Part shown: in pieces, positions 35,069-47,818 of the stretch
How the letters are laid out: the number at the start of each line of letters is the position of its first letter
Numbering within the stretch: the stretch's first letter is position 1
NCBI RefSeq assembly: GCF_000004075.3
Contig: NC_026659.2
Span: 14,081,473-14,145,472 of the forward strand
DNA length: 64,000 nucleotides
Direction: 5' to 3'
From: Cucumis sativus
Taxonomy: Eukaryota; Streptophyta; Magnoliopsida; Cucurbitales; Cucurbitaceae
The notes under the pieces: generated by a model
Told to the model about the DNA's origin: nothing
What the model saw: the letters and a program-made list of their open reading frames with translations, nothing else
Databases searched by the model: none
Position numbers and translations under genes: made by a program

Positions 35069-38000
35069 GTGCATTCTCATGTAGCAGTTTGGAATGGGCA
35101 TGCCAGCCCAATGTAACCTTTTCTTCTGGTTGCCCTCAGTACTTCGACGGTTAAGGTTAGTGAAATTGATTTACAAATTCGCTGCTCTGCCAGCTATTGT
35201 ATAACTGTTATTGGTATTAATTTGAAGATGAAAATGTGCCATTAGAATATGATCTTGAGATATCGAGATTGTTGTATAAACTTCAAAGCGTGATTGGTTT
35301 CAAATCTCCCTTGCCAAAACAAAATTTGGGTTGAGTTGCCGAATTCAAAATGGTTTTCAAATAACTTCTTTTTAAGTTTTAAAATTTTAATTTGGTAGGC
35401 ATTATATGTATTCAAATCAAATAATAATTTCGTCTACAATTTAAAAGCTCGGGTATCTTGACCGGTGGAACTAAAAATAAAAAGAAAATGACTTTTCGGA
35501 TGAAATAAAAAAGTATTTCCTTTTTATTTATAAATAATTTTATGAATATTCTTTTATGACCATTTTGTTTTTTAAAATGGAGTATAAATATTATACATTT
35601 ACCAACAAATTTCTTTATAAGGATTTGTCTTCTAAAAATTCATTTTTGTTTTTGAAATCAGACTAAAATTTACTTAAAATGAGGAGTCAACCAAGAAATA
35701 AACTTAATTTTAAAAAACTAAAACAAATAAGTTATCCAATGTTTCAAATAAGTTATCCGATGTATCGTTTTGTTTTTAAATTTCTTGATATGTTATTTAC
35801 TTACCACCAAAGTTTTCATAAATAGATCCAAGATTTGAGAGAGTTAGATGGAAACTATCGTAAAACCATACTTCTGTAGCTTAAATAGGTTATCTTATTA
35901 CAAGTTGGATATAATGTTATCAAAATTTTCATAAATGTCGTAATGCACTCTAATTTTAGTCCAAAAGATTAAACTGTCCATCTTTATTGTTAATAAAATA
36001 TAAAAATGAAATAAGAAAACTGAACCATGACATGTAATTAAGACTTGCATTTATTAGATATCTTATATATACATGATATGTAATTAACTATATTATAGTT
36101 ACATTATAATCAAAATTATTCCTTAATTATTTTTATTTTAGTGATTTTGTTAAAAAAAAAACTTTTTACTGTTCGATCTCTCTCTCCATTCATTCTTATT
36201 TATTATGTTCATCTCTTTCAAAATTTTCTGGTGAGTGAATATTCGTTTCATATTATTAATTGTGTTTGAAATTGTGAAATATAGTATGCCGGTGAAGTTT
36301 TTCGGTAAATTTTTTCAATAAAGAAAATTTACAGAATATATGGTTATGTAATTTACAGTATATACTCATATTTATAGTTGGTCAAGTATATATGTTTTGC
36401 ATTTTTTTTCATATATTCTGCGTAATTTAATAATTTCTGATATATACTTATTATATTTAATCAATTTTCATATATTGAAAGTTAATTTGTAAAATCTTAT
36501 CGTGGCTGAAATTATTTTCGATTTAAATAGATTATTATATACTCTTGCATATTTAACGTAATATTAAATAACAATGTACGTGTGCATATTTTACCTTGTA
36601 TTTTAATTTTGTAACAATTTTTACATTAGATAAAATTGCAAATTTATAATAAGAAAAAGGAAAAGGAAAAGACTGAAAAAGGATAGTACGGGAAAAAAAG
36701 AAAATAAATAAATAAAAAACAGGAAAATAAAAAGAAATAAAAAAACAAGTGGAGAGAAATGAGGAAAATAGAGAGCTTTAGATAGATAACCAAGAGACTG
36801 AATGATATATATCACCGATATAATATATCATATATTATGTCTATCACATTTGTAGATATACTTTGTAATATTTAAAACATATGCAGAAATTATTTAAAAT
36901 GCTAAAATGAAGAAGAAATGTGGAAAAAGCATATTTGCAAGGGAGGATGTGTATGAGTTATTGCTAATGATATTTTATATATATAATATATTATGTATCT
37001 ACTTCTTAATGATATATTATGTGTGATGCTTAATGTTTAATGTTTAATGATATTTAATATATATTGTAATATATATGAAATATTATGTGTCTGCTGCTTA
37101 AATATATATTAAGTGTGTGATGTTTAATGCTTAATACTTAATGATATATGATATATACAATAAACTATATGATTTTTTTTAATATTGTATATTTGCAGGG
37201 TACACCATTGATCCTAAAAAGAAGTAAATTGCCTAAAGTCCATAAACTTAAAAAAAGAAATTCACACAATAGTATTAAATAAGAATGGAAAAGAAGTTCA
37301 TTATATATTGTATATTGTATTACACAATTTAAGAAATAAAATTAATAACATGAAACAATTAGTTGAATATGAGGAAAAATTTACACTATTTTGATTGAAA
37401 ATTTCAATGAAAAATTAAATTGAAATATGCACTCATCACATAAGTTAAATGAGATGATCATAATAAAGAAGATTGATCAATAATCAACTTATTGGGTGAA
37501 AGACGCTCAAAAGTGGATAAAATTCTTATCGAAGGAGAAACATAAGTTACAAAATCTTCGTTAAATGTGCAATTAAGATAAAATTGTTACTTTGGTGGAA
37601 AATATTCAATATATTATTACCATATTTGACTCAAATATAAACCATAACTAAATTGGAACACTATTAAATAATATACTATAAATAAATGAAAATGGTTCTT
37701 TTTTTTTTTTTTTTTTTTATATTTAATACATTGAATAGATAAGTTGTTTAGATATAATATAATTATGATATTATATTATTGTATATTTTGGAAGATAAAT
37801 ATTATTTATAATTAATGTAAGAGATAAAATGATGAATACAAATTTTGAAATCTTATTTAAGAAAATTAATGAGATTTTGAAACATTTGTGTAAAATTTGT
37901 GTAAAATCATTTGTAAAGTAAGTGTTTTGTCTAAATTTTTTAAAAACTATTGTAAAAGATTAACTGGAAACATATTTAATTTCAAAAAATGATAAAAAAA

Positions 38001-39731
38001 AAAAACAAATATTTACCAAATTGGGTCTTTATTTATTAGGTCATGTTGGTAACCATTTTGTTTATTGTTTCTTGTCTTTTTTTTAAAAAAATTATGCATA
38101 TTTTCGTTTTCTATATCTTTCAATAATTTGCATCTTTTTTAAATATAATAGTTAAATTCTTAACCAAATACAAGAGTTAAAAGAACAATTTCTTTAAATC
38201 TATTTTTCTTTTCAATTTTCAATATTTGACCTGTTTTTAAAATAATTGGTAGAATGTATATAACAAATCCGTTTTTATAGGTTTAATTTTTAGAATAAAA
38301 ACAAAAAACAAAAAACAAAATAAACAAACCTCAATTAATAACTTTGTGTTTAACGAGAAAGAACATGTGTTTGAAATTTTAAAATAGTGTTTAATTATAG
38401 GAAAAAAGTAAAAAACAAAATTAATTTAAAGTTTAAAATAGTATATAATTTTTGTTTTTGTTTTTAAGATATTCAAATATTATAATGGTAAAGTAAAATA
38501 TTTCCAATTATATAATATAAATAATTTATACAAAATAAAAGAAAATTTAAATACAAAACAAAATATCTATTTAAAGATTTTAAATTATACCTGGCTTATA
38601 AATTAAACATTTTCGTGATTTTTTAATTTTTTTTATATGAAGTTGATTGATTAAAACATCCCATTATTCTTTTATATGGAAAATTTATGTTATTTTGACT
38701 GTAACCATCGACCATTATTGTTTGATAAAATCATAAGATCAATTTTAAAATATTCTCAAACCTAAATTTTATAAACTATGTCTACACTGTAGTAACTAAA
38801 TTTGTTATTAAATCAATACAAAATTAATAAATTTAGAGTGTCACACCTTAAAAACTAATTATAAAAGATATCTTAGTTTATATATATATATATATATATC
38901 CATGTTAATGAAGTGATCATATTAGACAATTAGATGATCTTAGCTAGAGAATATAAGACTTATATAATAACATAAGTTTATAAGTTTATGAATATACAAC
39001 TATATAACTACAAAATTATATAAATATTAATAAAATTAGCGAGCAACCATAATATAAGCAAATATACTATTTTCCATTAAAAATAAATAAAGAAAAGAAA
39101 AGAATAAAGAATTAAATGATATAAATAAAATCAAATGATGGATAAAGAAGTTTCTCCGATCCAAAATATAATGCTAAAAAACAACCAAAATTTAAATTAA
39201 TAGAATATAGATACATAGATGAAATAATGTTGTAGTGCACGTTAAGTATTGTGAAAATATTGCTTATTCGACATATAGTTGATGTCTTTGGATGTCTTCT
39301 TACATCTCTATATATTGGTTGAAAAACACAAAAGTACCTCTTGTTTTACACCAAATTCTCTAATATACGAATTTATTTTATTGCTTACAATTTCATTAGA
39401 TTTTATCTTACATAAAAATAACGAGAGAGAATGGTTCGAAATAAGAAGAGAAATTTATATAGTTTTAAAACTAAGTTAACGAATGATCATACGTTTTTTC
39501 TTAATTATTTTGCGTAAAGATTGTTTTAAAACACTAAAAAGAAATTAATAAATTTAACTAACTAAGAGATAATGATTAATGAGAGATGTAACCTTTAGTT
39601 GACAAACCCATAATAATTAGAAAAATTAACAAAGTTAAGAATGCAATTACAATAAAACCAACATAGTAAATAAAAAATCAAACTACAAAAGGGTAAAATA
39701 GGAAGATAGGAAGACCAAGTTTGACCGTATC

Positions 39732-39819
39732 GTTCCTTGTATATATACTGTAGATTATTATAGTATGTAAATTATGTTCTTTGTATATATACTGTAGATT
39801 ATTATAGTATGTAAATTGT
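39732..39819 (+). repeat. 44-bp tandem duplication
   Basis: 39732-39775 and 39776-39819 are two copies of a unit beginning gttc(c/t)ttgtatatatact. They differ at one base near the start and again near the end. Confidence 0.85.
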
Positions 39820-40089
39820 AGTAATTTGAGTAATTTAGAGTGAAATTATTTAAAAAGGGAGGATGGTTAGAGTATAGTAAATAGGGTAGGTATGAGTTAT
39901 AATAATGATGAGAAAAAGCCAAATATTTAGTCAACCCTAAATGCCTCACTACCTACCCCACACTCTTTAATCACTTCTATAGCTTGTAGAAAATGTTAAA
40001 TACTTCATGTGGAATTATGGGACTTTTATTAGGTAGATTGACATTTTATCCGACCTTCTAACTAATTTTATACTCGTTTCATTAAATAT

Positions 40090-40320
40090 TATAGACAATA
40101 TTCTAGGTCTACAACTTATCAAGTCTATCACTGATAAACATTATATGATGTCTATCGGTGTTTACCAATGATAAAAATCGATAGAAATCTATCATTGAAA
40201 CCTATCGAATTGATGATAAAAATTGATAGAAATCTATTATCGATACTTTTAGTGATAGAAATTGATATAAGTTTATCATTGATAGAGGTCGATAGAAATT
40301 TATTAATGTTATTAGTGTAC
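40090..40320. repeat. Cluster of 'tctatcactgata / gatagaaatctat' repeats
   Basis: At least ten diverged copies of an inverted-repeat phrase (tctatcactgataaa, gatagaaatctatcatt) in both orientations. They are followed by 'ttttgctacttttgtaaatagctt', which resembles the arms of the fold-back element at 30532-31030. No reading frame. Confidence 0.6.
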
Positions 40321-41150
40321 TTTTGCTACTTTTGTAAATAGCTTAATATTTTTTTTCTAAGTGAAAACTTCTCAACAGCAAGAGTATTTTCTAATAAAAT
40401 GTAACATTAGGAGCATTTTTTAAAATTTAAAATATATCTTTATAAGCAAAATGATATTGAAATTCAAAGAATTCAACTTAAACTTACTATTAAGACCAAA
40501 TATTTGATTCTCTACCTCCACACTTTGAGTACAACAAGTAAAAAGATAAGAAATCAAAAAGAAAATTATGTCAGTTTTCGTTAAACTAACCTCATTTGAT
40601 ATTAAAACATATGTGGCTAACGATAAAGTTAGAGATTCAAATCTCATAGTGCCCAACTTAAAAATCACCAACTAATCTCACCGTCTAACTTATCTCCTCT
40701 CAATCTTTTGTTTGTTGGTTGTGAGAGGGTTTGGTTCAAATGACCATCAAGGCAGCTGAGACGTTTACTGTGATCTATTGTTGTAAGTCTTTATGGATAG
40801 GTTTGCTTTAGGCTCTCCTCCCAATTATGGTGGAGTTTGATTGTGGTGATCTTATTAGCATCATTTCCATTAAGTCGGAGTTTTGGAGTTGCCATGAACG
40901 TTTTGAGTTAAAAGAGTGGTAACTTTGGTAGAGGTGAAAAACAAAAAATAGTTTTGACCAAAAAGACTCGAAAATGGATTGAAGAAAAGAAAAAAGAAAA
41001 GGTCTGTTTGTCACGACCAACGTGTAAAAAGGCTTTGCAATGAATGAATATCACACACTCTCTCCTAATAATATGACGAGTGGTCTGTTCTGCGGCTGAC
41101 TCTTCCCATCCCCATCTCCTCTCCCTCCACATTTTTTCACTGCCCCGCCC

Positions 41151-44100
41151 ATGAATGGCGATGTAGCTCCGGCCGCCACTCCGGCCACTTCAGCTGAGCC
41201 CCAATACATCAGGGCTAAGACTTCTGTTTGGTGGGACATCGAGAACTGTCAGGTCCCTAAGGGATGTGATCCTCACGCCATCGCCCAAAACATCAGTTTC
41301 TGCCCTCGTCAAAATCAACTATTGTGGCCCTGTCTCCATTTCCGCTTATGGGGATACCAATCGCATTCCTAATTCTATTCAGCAGGCTCTTTCTAGTACT
41401 GGCATCGCTTTGAATCATGTTCCTGCTGGTATGTCTCTTTCCCTTTCTGCTGTTTTCTGTTCTATAGGCTGTAGAAACCCTAGGGTTTCTCTTTTTTTTT
41501 TTTTGCTTTTCTCTTCTTTTTTGTTCATTCTGTTTGTTATTTCTGTGATTATTGTTTGATGGATTTGGTTTTCTCCACTGAATTGCGGATCGGATGTGAT
41601 GCTTGAATCTATGTATGGCTTATTCTCAATTCCGCTTGTGGGTTGTATGATTGCATGAGTGGAAGTGGAACAGTGCTCTTACTTACTCCAATTTACGAAT
41701 TGAAAAGAAAAATGAGGGACTCGTATTCTCAGTCGTCGTTTTCATGTTTGATTTTGAAAGTGTATTTTGCACTGCTTTTGAAGTTCAACTTTCAAATAAC
41801 TTCCCATTGTCATTTAGAATTACTAATTAGTGAGTGACTGAACTTGCTCTTTGCAATCCCATCCTGGATAATAATGAAAATTATCGTCTTCGCTCATCGA
41901 TGTAGGCTTTTATAAGTCGAATGTGCCTAGTTGTGTCATGTTTGTGTTATCTTTTCCCTCTCTTTATTTATTTATTTTTGTTGCGACTGCCATATTTATA
42001 GTAAAATTCAGTTTTTTTTTTTCTTTTTTTGCTATTTTTTGCTATGTATTGTAAAAGTAGGGTAACTGTTTTTTTTTTTTCATGAAATCATTACTTACTC
42101 TTCTGAAATTTGATTTTCTGAATTCTTTTGAAATTTCAATTTTGCCTTTGTAGTATTTTGATCGTCTTGTACTGTTTTGTGCTGGTCTTTGAATTAATTT
42201 TATGTTGGTTTCACTCTTTCTATCTAGTAGATGTCTGATCTTGATGTATCCATCATTCATTGGTTTTAAAACAAATCATGAAAAATTACTGCAAAGTTGG
42301 AGGACTTGTTGGACTCTAATTTGTTAAGCTTTCTTCTAACAGGTGTTAAAGATGCAAGTGATAAGAAGATTCTAGTCGATATGTTGTTTTGGGCAGTTGA
42401 TAACCCTGCTCCTGCAAATTATTTGCTAATTTCGGGTGATAGGGATTTTTCTAACGCACTTCATCAATTAAGAATGAGAAGATATAATATTCTTCTTGCG
42501 CAGCCACAAAAGGCTTCTGCACCACTAGTAGCAGCAGCAAAGAGTGTTTGGCTTTGGATGAGTCTTGTAGCTGGTGGACTTCCAATATCCAGTACTGAAT
42601 CATCTCAACTTGTGAATGGTATCCCTACTTCTGAACCTCAAATATCTCAGACCTCTGGATTTGATCATAATCAGCACACAGGACAAGCTATAGTATACAA
42701 ACCTGAAAATGTCAATTTGGGTAACCAAAGATCTTATTCTACCGAGAGGATGGGTGACAATAAACATAAAGGTAAATATGTACAGAAAAACTCCAACCAA
42801 CCAGTTATATCCAGAGCTTTAAGCTCACCTGCGTCTATGCAAGAGAAAAACCCTAATTTTTTAAACCAACCAAATCATATGCAAGCAAAGCAGTTTAAGA
42901 AAGCACCCCATGAATTCTTTGGAAATGGCAATCCTGTAGGCTCTTCTAGTCAATCCATTCCAAACTTGTTTATTGAAAATTCCAGCCATGCTAGGATTGA
43001 TGGCAATGGTTCAATGGGTAGTTCCTCATGTTACCAACCTTCTCACCTGGCTCATGCTAGGTCTGATGGCAATATTTCAATGAGTAATTCCTCAAGTTAC
43101 CAACCTCCTCATATGAGGCAAAACAACATGCAGCTCCATCCTCCTTTTCGACCGGATAATGTTTTTCCTCCTAACTCTCTTAATCATAATCCTTTTCCAG
43201 TCCTTGGTCAACCTGATCTCCCTGCACCCAATATTAGTCAGCTACATATCTCTGATTATCCCAATTATCCTATAAATCCTCAAAATTTCCATCAACAAAC
43301 TGGTGAATTTAGACCACATTCTAAGTCTCAAAATCCTGCTAACTTTAATGCCCCTGACAAAAGCCGTAGTCATCATGGTGGCCAATCATTCCATCATGAT
43401 GCATTGAATAAAAGACATGCCCGTGATGCAGTAGAGTATACACCTCATTCATCTTTTACCACTGTTACTAGAAGTTTATCTCATAACGATGGCTGGGGAT
43501 CTCAGGGGCAACCACCACCATCAGAGTACATTCAAGGCCTCATTGGAGTTATTCTTCTTGCATTGAACACCCTGAAAGTGGAAAAAATTATGCCAAAGGA
43601 GGAAAATATAGCTGAGTGCATACGATATGGAGATTTGAGAAACTGCAATACTGATGTAAAAATGGCACTAGATAGTGCGATAGAGCATAATATGGTAGTG
43701 AAGCAGGAGATAGGAGAACTGCAACTGTATGTTGGTAAAACAGAAAAACTGTGGAAATGTGTGAACCCTCTAGGTGGGTATCCTAATCAGTACCCAAAAG
43801 CCATATGGGATAAGATTCATTATTTTTTAGCTTCTCCAGCTGGTCGTTCTGCAATGATGGCTTCACGTTGCAGGTGATGTGATTTCTGGTCATCTCAAGC
43901 TGATCCAGCTTTCTAGATTGTTGGGTTCTAGTTTCGATAATAACTTCTGTTTCAATTGAATTGCAGATATGAAGCAGCATTGATTCTGAAGAAAGAATGC
44001 TTAACAGATTTTGCTTTGGGCGATGTGCTTCAGATTTTGCATATGATAACCTCCATGAAGAAATGGATTACTCATCATAATTCAGGATGGCAGCCAATTA

Positions 44101-44156
44101 ATATTATACTAGCAGAAGGTAATACAGATGCAAGTTCAAGAACTGAACTTGATTGA
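41151..44156 (+). CDS. NYN-domain (MARF1-like) protein with LOTUS-like C-terminus; one-base frameshift
   Basis: Three exons: 41151-41428 (..GCTG|gtatgt), 42343-43873 (aacag|GT .. TGCAG|gtgatg) and 43967-44156. Exon 1 starts [10 protein letters not shown] and encodes the first half of a NYN (PIN-like) nuclease fold ([18 protein letters not shown]). Exon 2 has the second half ([25 protein letters not shown]), so all expected acidic residues are present. A Gln/Asn/Pro-rich linker follows, then a LOTUS/OST-HTH-like segment ([20 protein letters not shown]) and a Tyr/Lys-rich tail. In exon 1 the frame shifts at the ttt of 41297-41299: one extra T relative to a continuous NYN domain. Read literally, translation ends at 41372 after 73 residues. 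Exons 2 and 3 are otherwise open. It is either a real null allele or a sequencing/assembly error; roughly 665 aa are expected without the shift. Confidence 0.8.
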
Positions 44157-44536
44157 TCAACACAAATACCGATTTAGTTAAAGAAAAATACCCTCGAACT
44201 GCCGCTATGAAGGCTGATTAAGGTGTGATATTAGCACATTGAAGGAGGGGAGTATTATTACAATTGATACCAGAAGCTACTGGAATTACAGATGTTTAAA
44301 ACCTCAAGGTTTGCCTATTCTGTTCTTTTACTTTTACGTTACTGGAGAAAATATTCCCGTGTTGAAGTGCCTGTAAAACCTTGGAACCAATAGTCTATGA
44401 AGATCATCCTAGGTGCAGGACTACCATTTTAAGTTTCTTTCTGGAAGGAATTGGTTTGTTCACGTGTTTTTCTCGTCTTCTCAGCAAGTTGTACATTTGA
44501 TGCCTGTTTTGAGACGCTATAAGTTTGTCATCTATG

Positions 44537-44544
44537 GCGCTGGA
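44537..44544 (+). repeat. hAT target-site duplication, left (gcgctgga)
   Basis: gcgctgga directly precedes the hAT element and recurs at 46550-46557 after it. Eight bases is the duplication length of the hAT superfamily. Confidence 0.85.
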
Positions 44545-44830
44545 CAGTGTTTTAAAAAGCGCCCTAAGGCGCGCGCCTAGGCGCGCCTAGGCTCAAGGCG
44601 CCCACTTGGGGCTTATTTGTGAGGAGGCGCAGCGAATTATAAAAAGCCCATATTAGGCGCGCGCCTCCCTTGAGGCGCGCCTAGGCGCAAGTCGAATTAG
44701 GCGTGGGCTTTTTTTTATAAGTTATGGGCTGGGCTTTAATTATAAAAAACTATTATTATTTAGGTTTTTTAAACCTATTACGTAAACGTGAAGAAAGAAC
44801 CCTTCTCCTTTCGCGCGTGAAGTTTCTTCA

Positions 44831-45165
44831 ACACGACTCTTCATCTACTTCTTCAGTTCTTCGTCTTCCGTTCTGCTTCTACTTCAGTTCTTCGTCTTCG
44901 TCTTCCGTTTGCTTCCTTTTCCACCCTTCCATTCCGGCCACCCTTTCTTCTTCACACAAAACGAGTGCTGCGGCTGCCATTACTCTGTTTTTTGGTGCAC
45001 ACGACTCTTCATCTACTTCTTCAGTTCTTCGTCTTCCGTTCTGCTTCTACTTCAGTTCTTCGTCTTCGTCTTCCGTTTGCTTCCTTTTCCACCCTTCCGT
45101 TCCGGCCACCCTTCTTCTTCACACAAAACGAGTGCTGCGGCTGCCATTACTCTGTTTTTTGGTGC
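44831..45165 (+). repeat. Tandem duplication of about 168 bp inside the hAT element
   Basis: 44831-44998 and 44999-45165 are two copies of a C/T-rich unit beginning acacgactcttcatctact and ending ttttttggtgc. They differ by one substitution (ttccattcc / ttccgttcc) and a one-base length change. The open frame spanning them (44724-45320) is repeat sequence rather than a gene. Confidence 0.9.
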
Positions 45166-45641
45166 AAAAACAGAGGAAAAGAGAAGACAATAATATTCTG
45201 TGCTACAGTGCTGCTAGTGCTTCAGTTTTCGCCTCCTCCATCTCAGCTTTATCACGGGTTAGTATCTCAATCGTTCAGTTAACATCTGCATTGCTTTCTC
45301 CTTCTTCTGTAACTCTTTGACAAGAACATCAAACTCCATTGTTTTCTGTTTTCATAGCATGGTATACCCATTGAGTTAGAAAAAACTCTCTAAAGTCTAC
45401 ATCTTCTTCTTCTTATACTTCTCAACTTCAACTTCCTTCGATAACCCATCAAACTCAACCTTCATCCCATCCATCTCACAACACACTCCCCTCCAATCCT
45501 CCATTTATAACAACTTCATCCCATCCCATCCCATCCAAAGGGACAAAATATCTCCAGGTAAATTTCAACTAAACGATTATTCAACGATACTAGCAACAAG
45601 CTCTTCTATTAATATATATATTTTTTTGTTTGTGCCTATAG

Positions 45642-46294
45642 TGGAATGGTGGGATAATTTTGGACAATCAACTCCAAACTTGCAAAAGTTTGCTGTGAGA
45701 ATTTTAGGTCTTACTTGTAGTGCTTCTGGATGCGAGCGTAATTGGAGTGTGTTTGAACAGGTTACCTTTCCTCTCCTTAAATACATTGAGAATGATAATC
45801 AAAATTTGTTGATTCACTGACAATGAAACTTTCTAATTTTTCAGCTTCATAGCAAGAAACGAAATAGGCTTGCTCAAAGTCGTTTGAATGATCTAGTGTT
45901 CATCAAATACAACAGAGCACTAAAACGTCGATACAACCTACGAGATATTGTCGACCCCATCTCCTTGAAAGATATTGATGATAGTAATGAATGGTTGATT
46001 GGAAGATTGGATGACGATTCTGAGGAGGATGATGAGTTGGTATTTAATGATGATTCTTTAACGTGGGGTGATGTTTCTAGAGCTGTCGGAGCAAAAGAAC
46101 CATCATTCTATTCTAGAGCTAGTACCTCTAGACCAAAGACTATTGTTTCATGTTCATCCTCGTCTACCACGCAACGGAAACAAGTAAATTTAGATGACTT
46201 CGATTTGGAAGAAGAAGATACTGATGGCTATAAGTCTAACGAAGGATTGAATGAAGACGAGGATCAATTTAGTGATGATGAGTTTGATCTTTAG
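45642..46294 (+). pseudogene. hAT transposase C-terminal dimerisation fragment
   Basis: Two exons, about 45642-45760 (..GAACAG|gttacc) and 45845-46294 (tttcag|CTT). They encode WWDNFGQSTPNLQKFA, then SASGCERNWSVFEQ, then LHSKKRNRLAQSRLNDL, the signature of the hAT dimerisation region (Dimer_Tnp_hAT). An acidic tail follows (DDDSEEDDELVF, DLEEEDTDGYK) and a stop at 46292. All upstream catalytic sequence is missing. Whether this fragment is transcribed is unknown; reading frame and splice sites are intact, so a short protein is possible. Confidence 0.8.
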
Positions 46295-47737
46295 GGATGA
46301 ACTTTTATTTTGATTATTGACTTGTTGAATACTGGGTAGTTTTTTGTTGTGTTTTGTTGTTTAGGCTACTTATATTGGGTACCTATATTTTATACATTGT
46401 TGCTCTGCTATATGTGTGTATATATATTTTCTTCTCTTTTTATATATAGTGCGCCTTATGAAAAAAAGCTCGCGCTTTTTTTTGCGCCTTGCGCCTAGGC
46501 TCCAGAGGACCAATGCGCCTTAGTGCGCCTTGAGCCTTTAAAAACAGAGGCGCTGGATGTTCTATTGTTTTGACTACACTAGGTTAGCTAGCTGCTTCAG
46601 GACTTTGTATGTCACCATGCCTTGTTTACTACAGAAGGATATTAGCATAGAGGAATCCACTGCCGGTGGATCAGCTTGAAGAAGTCGGCCAGCAAATTAA
46701 ACATGGAGCATTCTGAAGGTTTCTTTTTCTTCTATTCTTTTGGCCCCCATAGATATCGACTTAGCACATAAAATGGTTTTGCCTTATTTGTATTACCCTA
46801 GGTTTCTATGCTCTGTTCTTGCTTATGGGATTTGATTGTATGGGCACAGTGGTATTCTTTGACTATTTGTACTTCTTTCTACTTTCGAGAACAGATAAAA
46901 CTTTTATATGTTTTGAAGCATATGCTATAAGACAACGTGGACACAAGGAAATTATTGGTTCACTTTTTTGAGATGCTATGAATAAATGAGCATACCGTTC
47001 GTTTATGATTTATTGTGATTGGTTAGTCATGTTTATTATGCATTGCCTTTTCTTTCTCCTTGTTGTCAAACCTTCAATCTTCAATTTTGTATTAATAGGT
47101 CTATGACATTTACATTTTAGGTTCTTGAATTTTCAAAGAATGTGTATTTGGTTTTTTATGTTTCAAATTGGCTAATGTTAGTTCAAGAATTTTCAAATGT
47201 GTAACAGGTTCTACTAATAGAACTGTTCAATTAATATAAATTTCTATTTCTTTAAGCACGTAAACTAAATATGAAAATAAAGACTTCAGAATAATTACTA
47301 CTAAAACATAGTTTGAAATTTTGTTCGACCCTTAAAATTTACGCTAGTTTAGCATTCTTTTATTCTTTTTTCTTTTCAAAAACTCAAGTGCCTCAACCTA
47401 AAGATAGAGCTCAATTTTAATTTATTTTTCTAGTTGAGTCTTAATATTAGCATTATTAACGAAGTTTTTTTTTTTTTAAAAAAACATATAATAAATTGGC
47501 AAAATATTTTTTTAGTTTAGCATTATAAACAATTTCGAAAAAGGAAAAAAAAAGCATGAATATCCACAATGAAAAATACAAAAATGCCCCATCAACATGC
47601 AATTAATTGGACCCTTGGGCACCTATTTCGATCATGATACACACCAAATCTAAACGATATCCAAGGATCTTTTTTTAAGTTCATGTACCAAATATAAATA
47701 TTTTATATTTGTTATAGGATTGATTGGATTTAGCTAC

Positions 47738-47818
47738 ACGATCGTGTACCTAAAATCTAAACGATCGTGTACCTAAAATCTAAACGATCGTGTACCTAAA
47801 ATCTAAATGATCGTGTAC
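47738..47818 (+). repeat. 23-bp tandem repeat with a self-complementary acgatcgt core
   Basis: Three full 23-bp units (47738-47760, 47761-47783, 47784-47806) reading acgatcgtgtacctaaaat plus four bases, then a partial fourth with one change (atgatcgtgtac). The first eight bases, acgatcgt, are their own reverse complement. Confidence 0.9.

Larger units (their letters stand above)
35069..41150. other. Long AT-rich spacer with scattered simple repeats
   Basis: No gene recognised. 36950-37160 is a cryptic repeat of 'taatgatat..atattatgtg'. There are poly-T and poly-A tracts (for example 37700-37719). 39732-39819 is a tandem duplication and 40090-40320 a cluster of the dispersed 'gatagaaatctatc' repeat. 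The open frame at 36621-36815 is low-complexity Phe/Leu/Ser sequence. 40700-41100 is probably promoter sequence of the NYN gene. Confidence 0.55.
44545..46549 (+). mobile_element. Deleted hAT transposon
   Basis: The left end CAGTGTTTTAAAAAGCGCC and the complement of the right end (CTCTGTTTTTAAAGGCTC) form imperfect terminal inverted repeats. Both ends carry clustered GCGCCTTAGGCGC-type subterminal motifs (44568-44700 and 46447-46536). The 8-bp duplication is exact. Inside, only a C-terminal hAT dimerisation domain remains; the BED zinc finger and the catalytic domain are absent, so it is non-autonomous. It lies 388 bp past the NYN stop codon, probably in the 3' untranslated region or just beyond it. 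Confidence 0.9.

Noticed and set aside
36621..36815. 64-aa Phe/Leu-rich frame resembling membrane segments
   Set aside because: Low-complexity A/T-rich DNA read as Phe/Leu/Ser; no start context or neighbours to support it.
41290..41305. Programmed +1 ribosomal frameshift in the NYN gene
   Set aside because: The context (atc agt ttc tgc) does not offer a plausible P-site re-pairing or a rare/stop codon pause. A mutation or assembly indel is simpler.
44724..45320. 198-aa open frame over the hAT 5' part
   Set aside because: It is the C/T-rich tandem duplication translated: Ser/Phe-rich, repeated and without homology. The real coding remnant is the dimerisation domain at 45642-46294.
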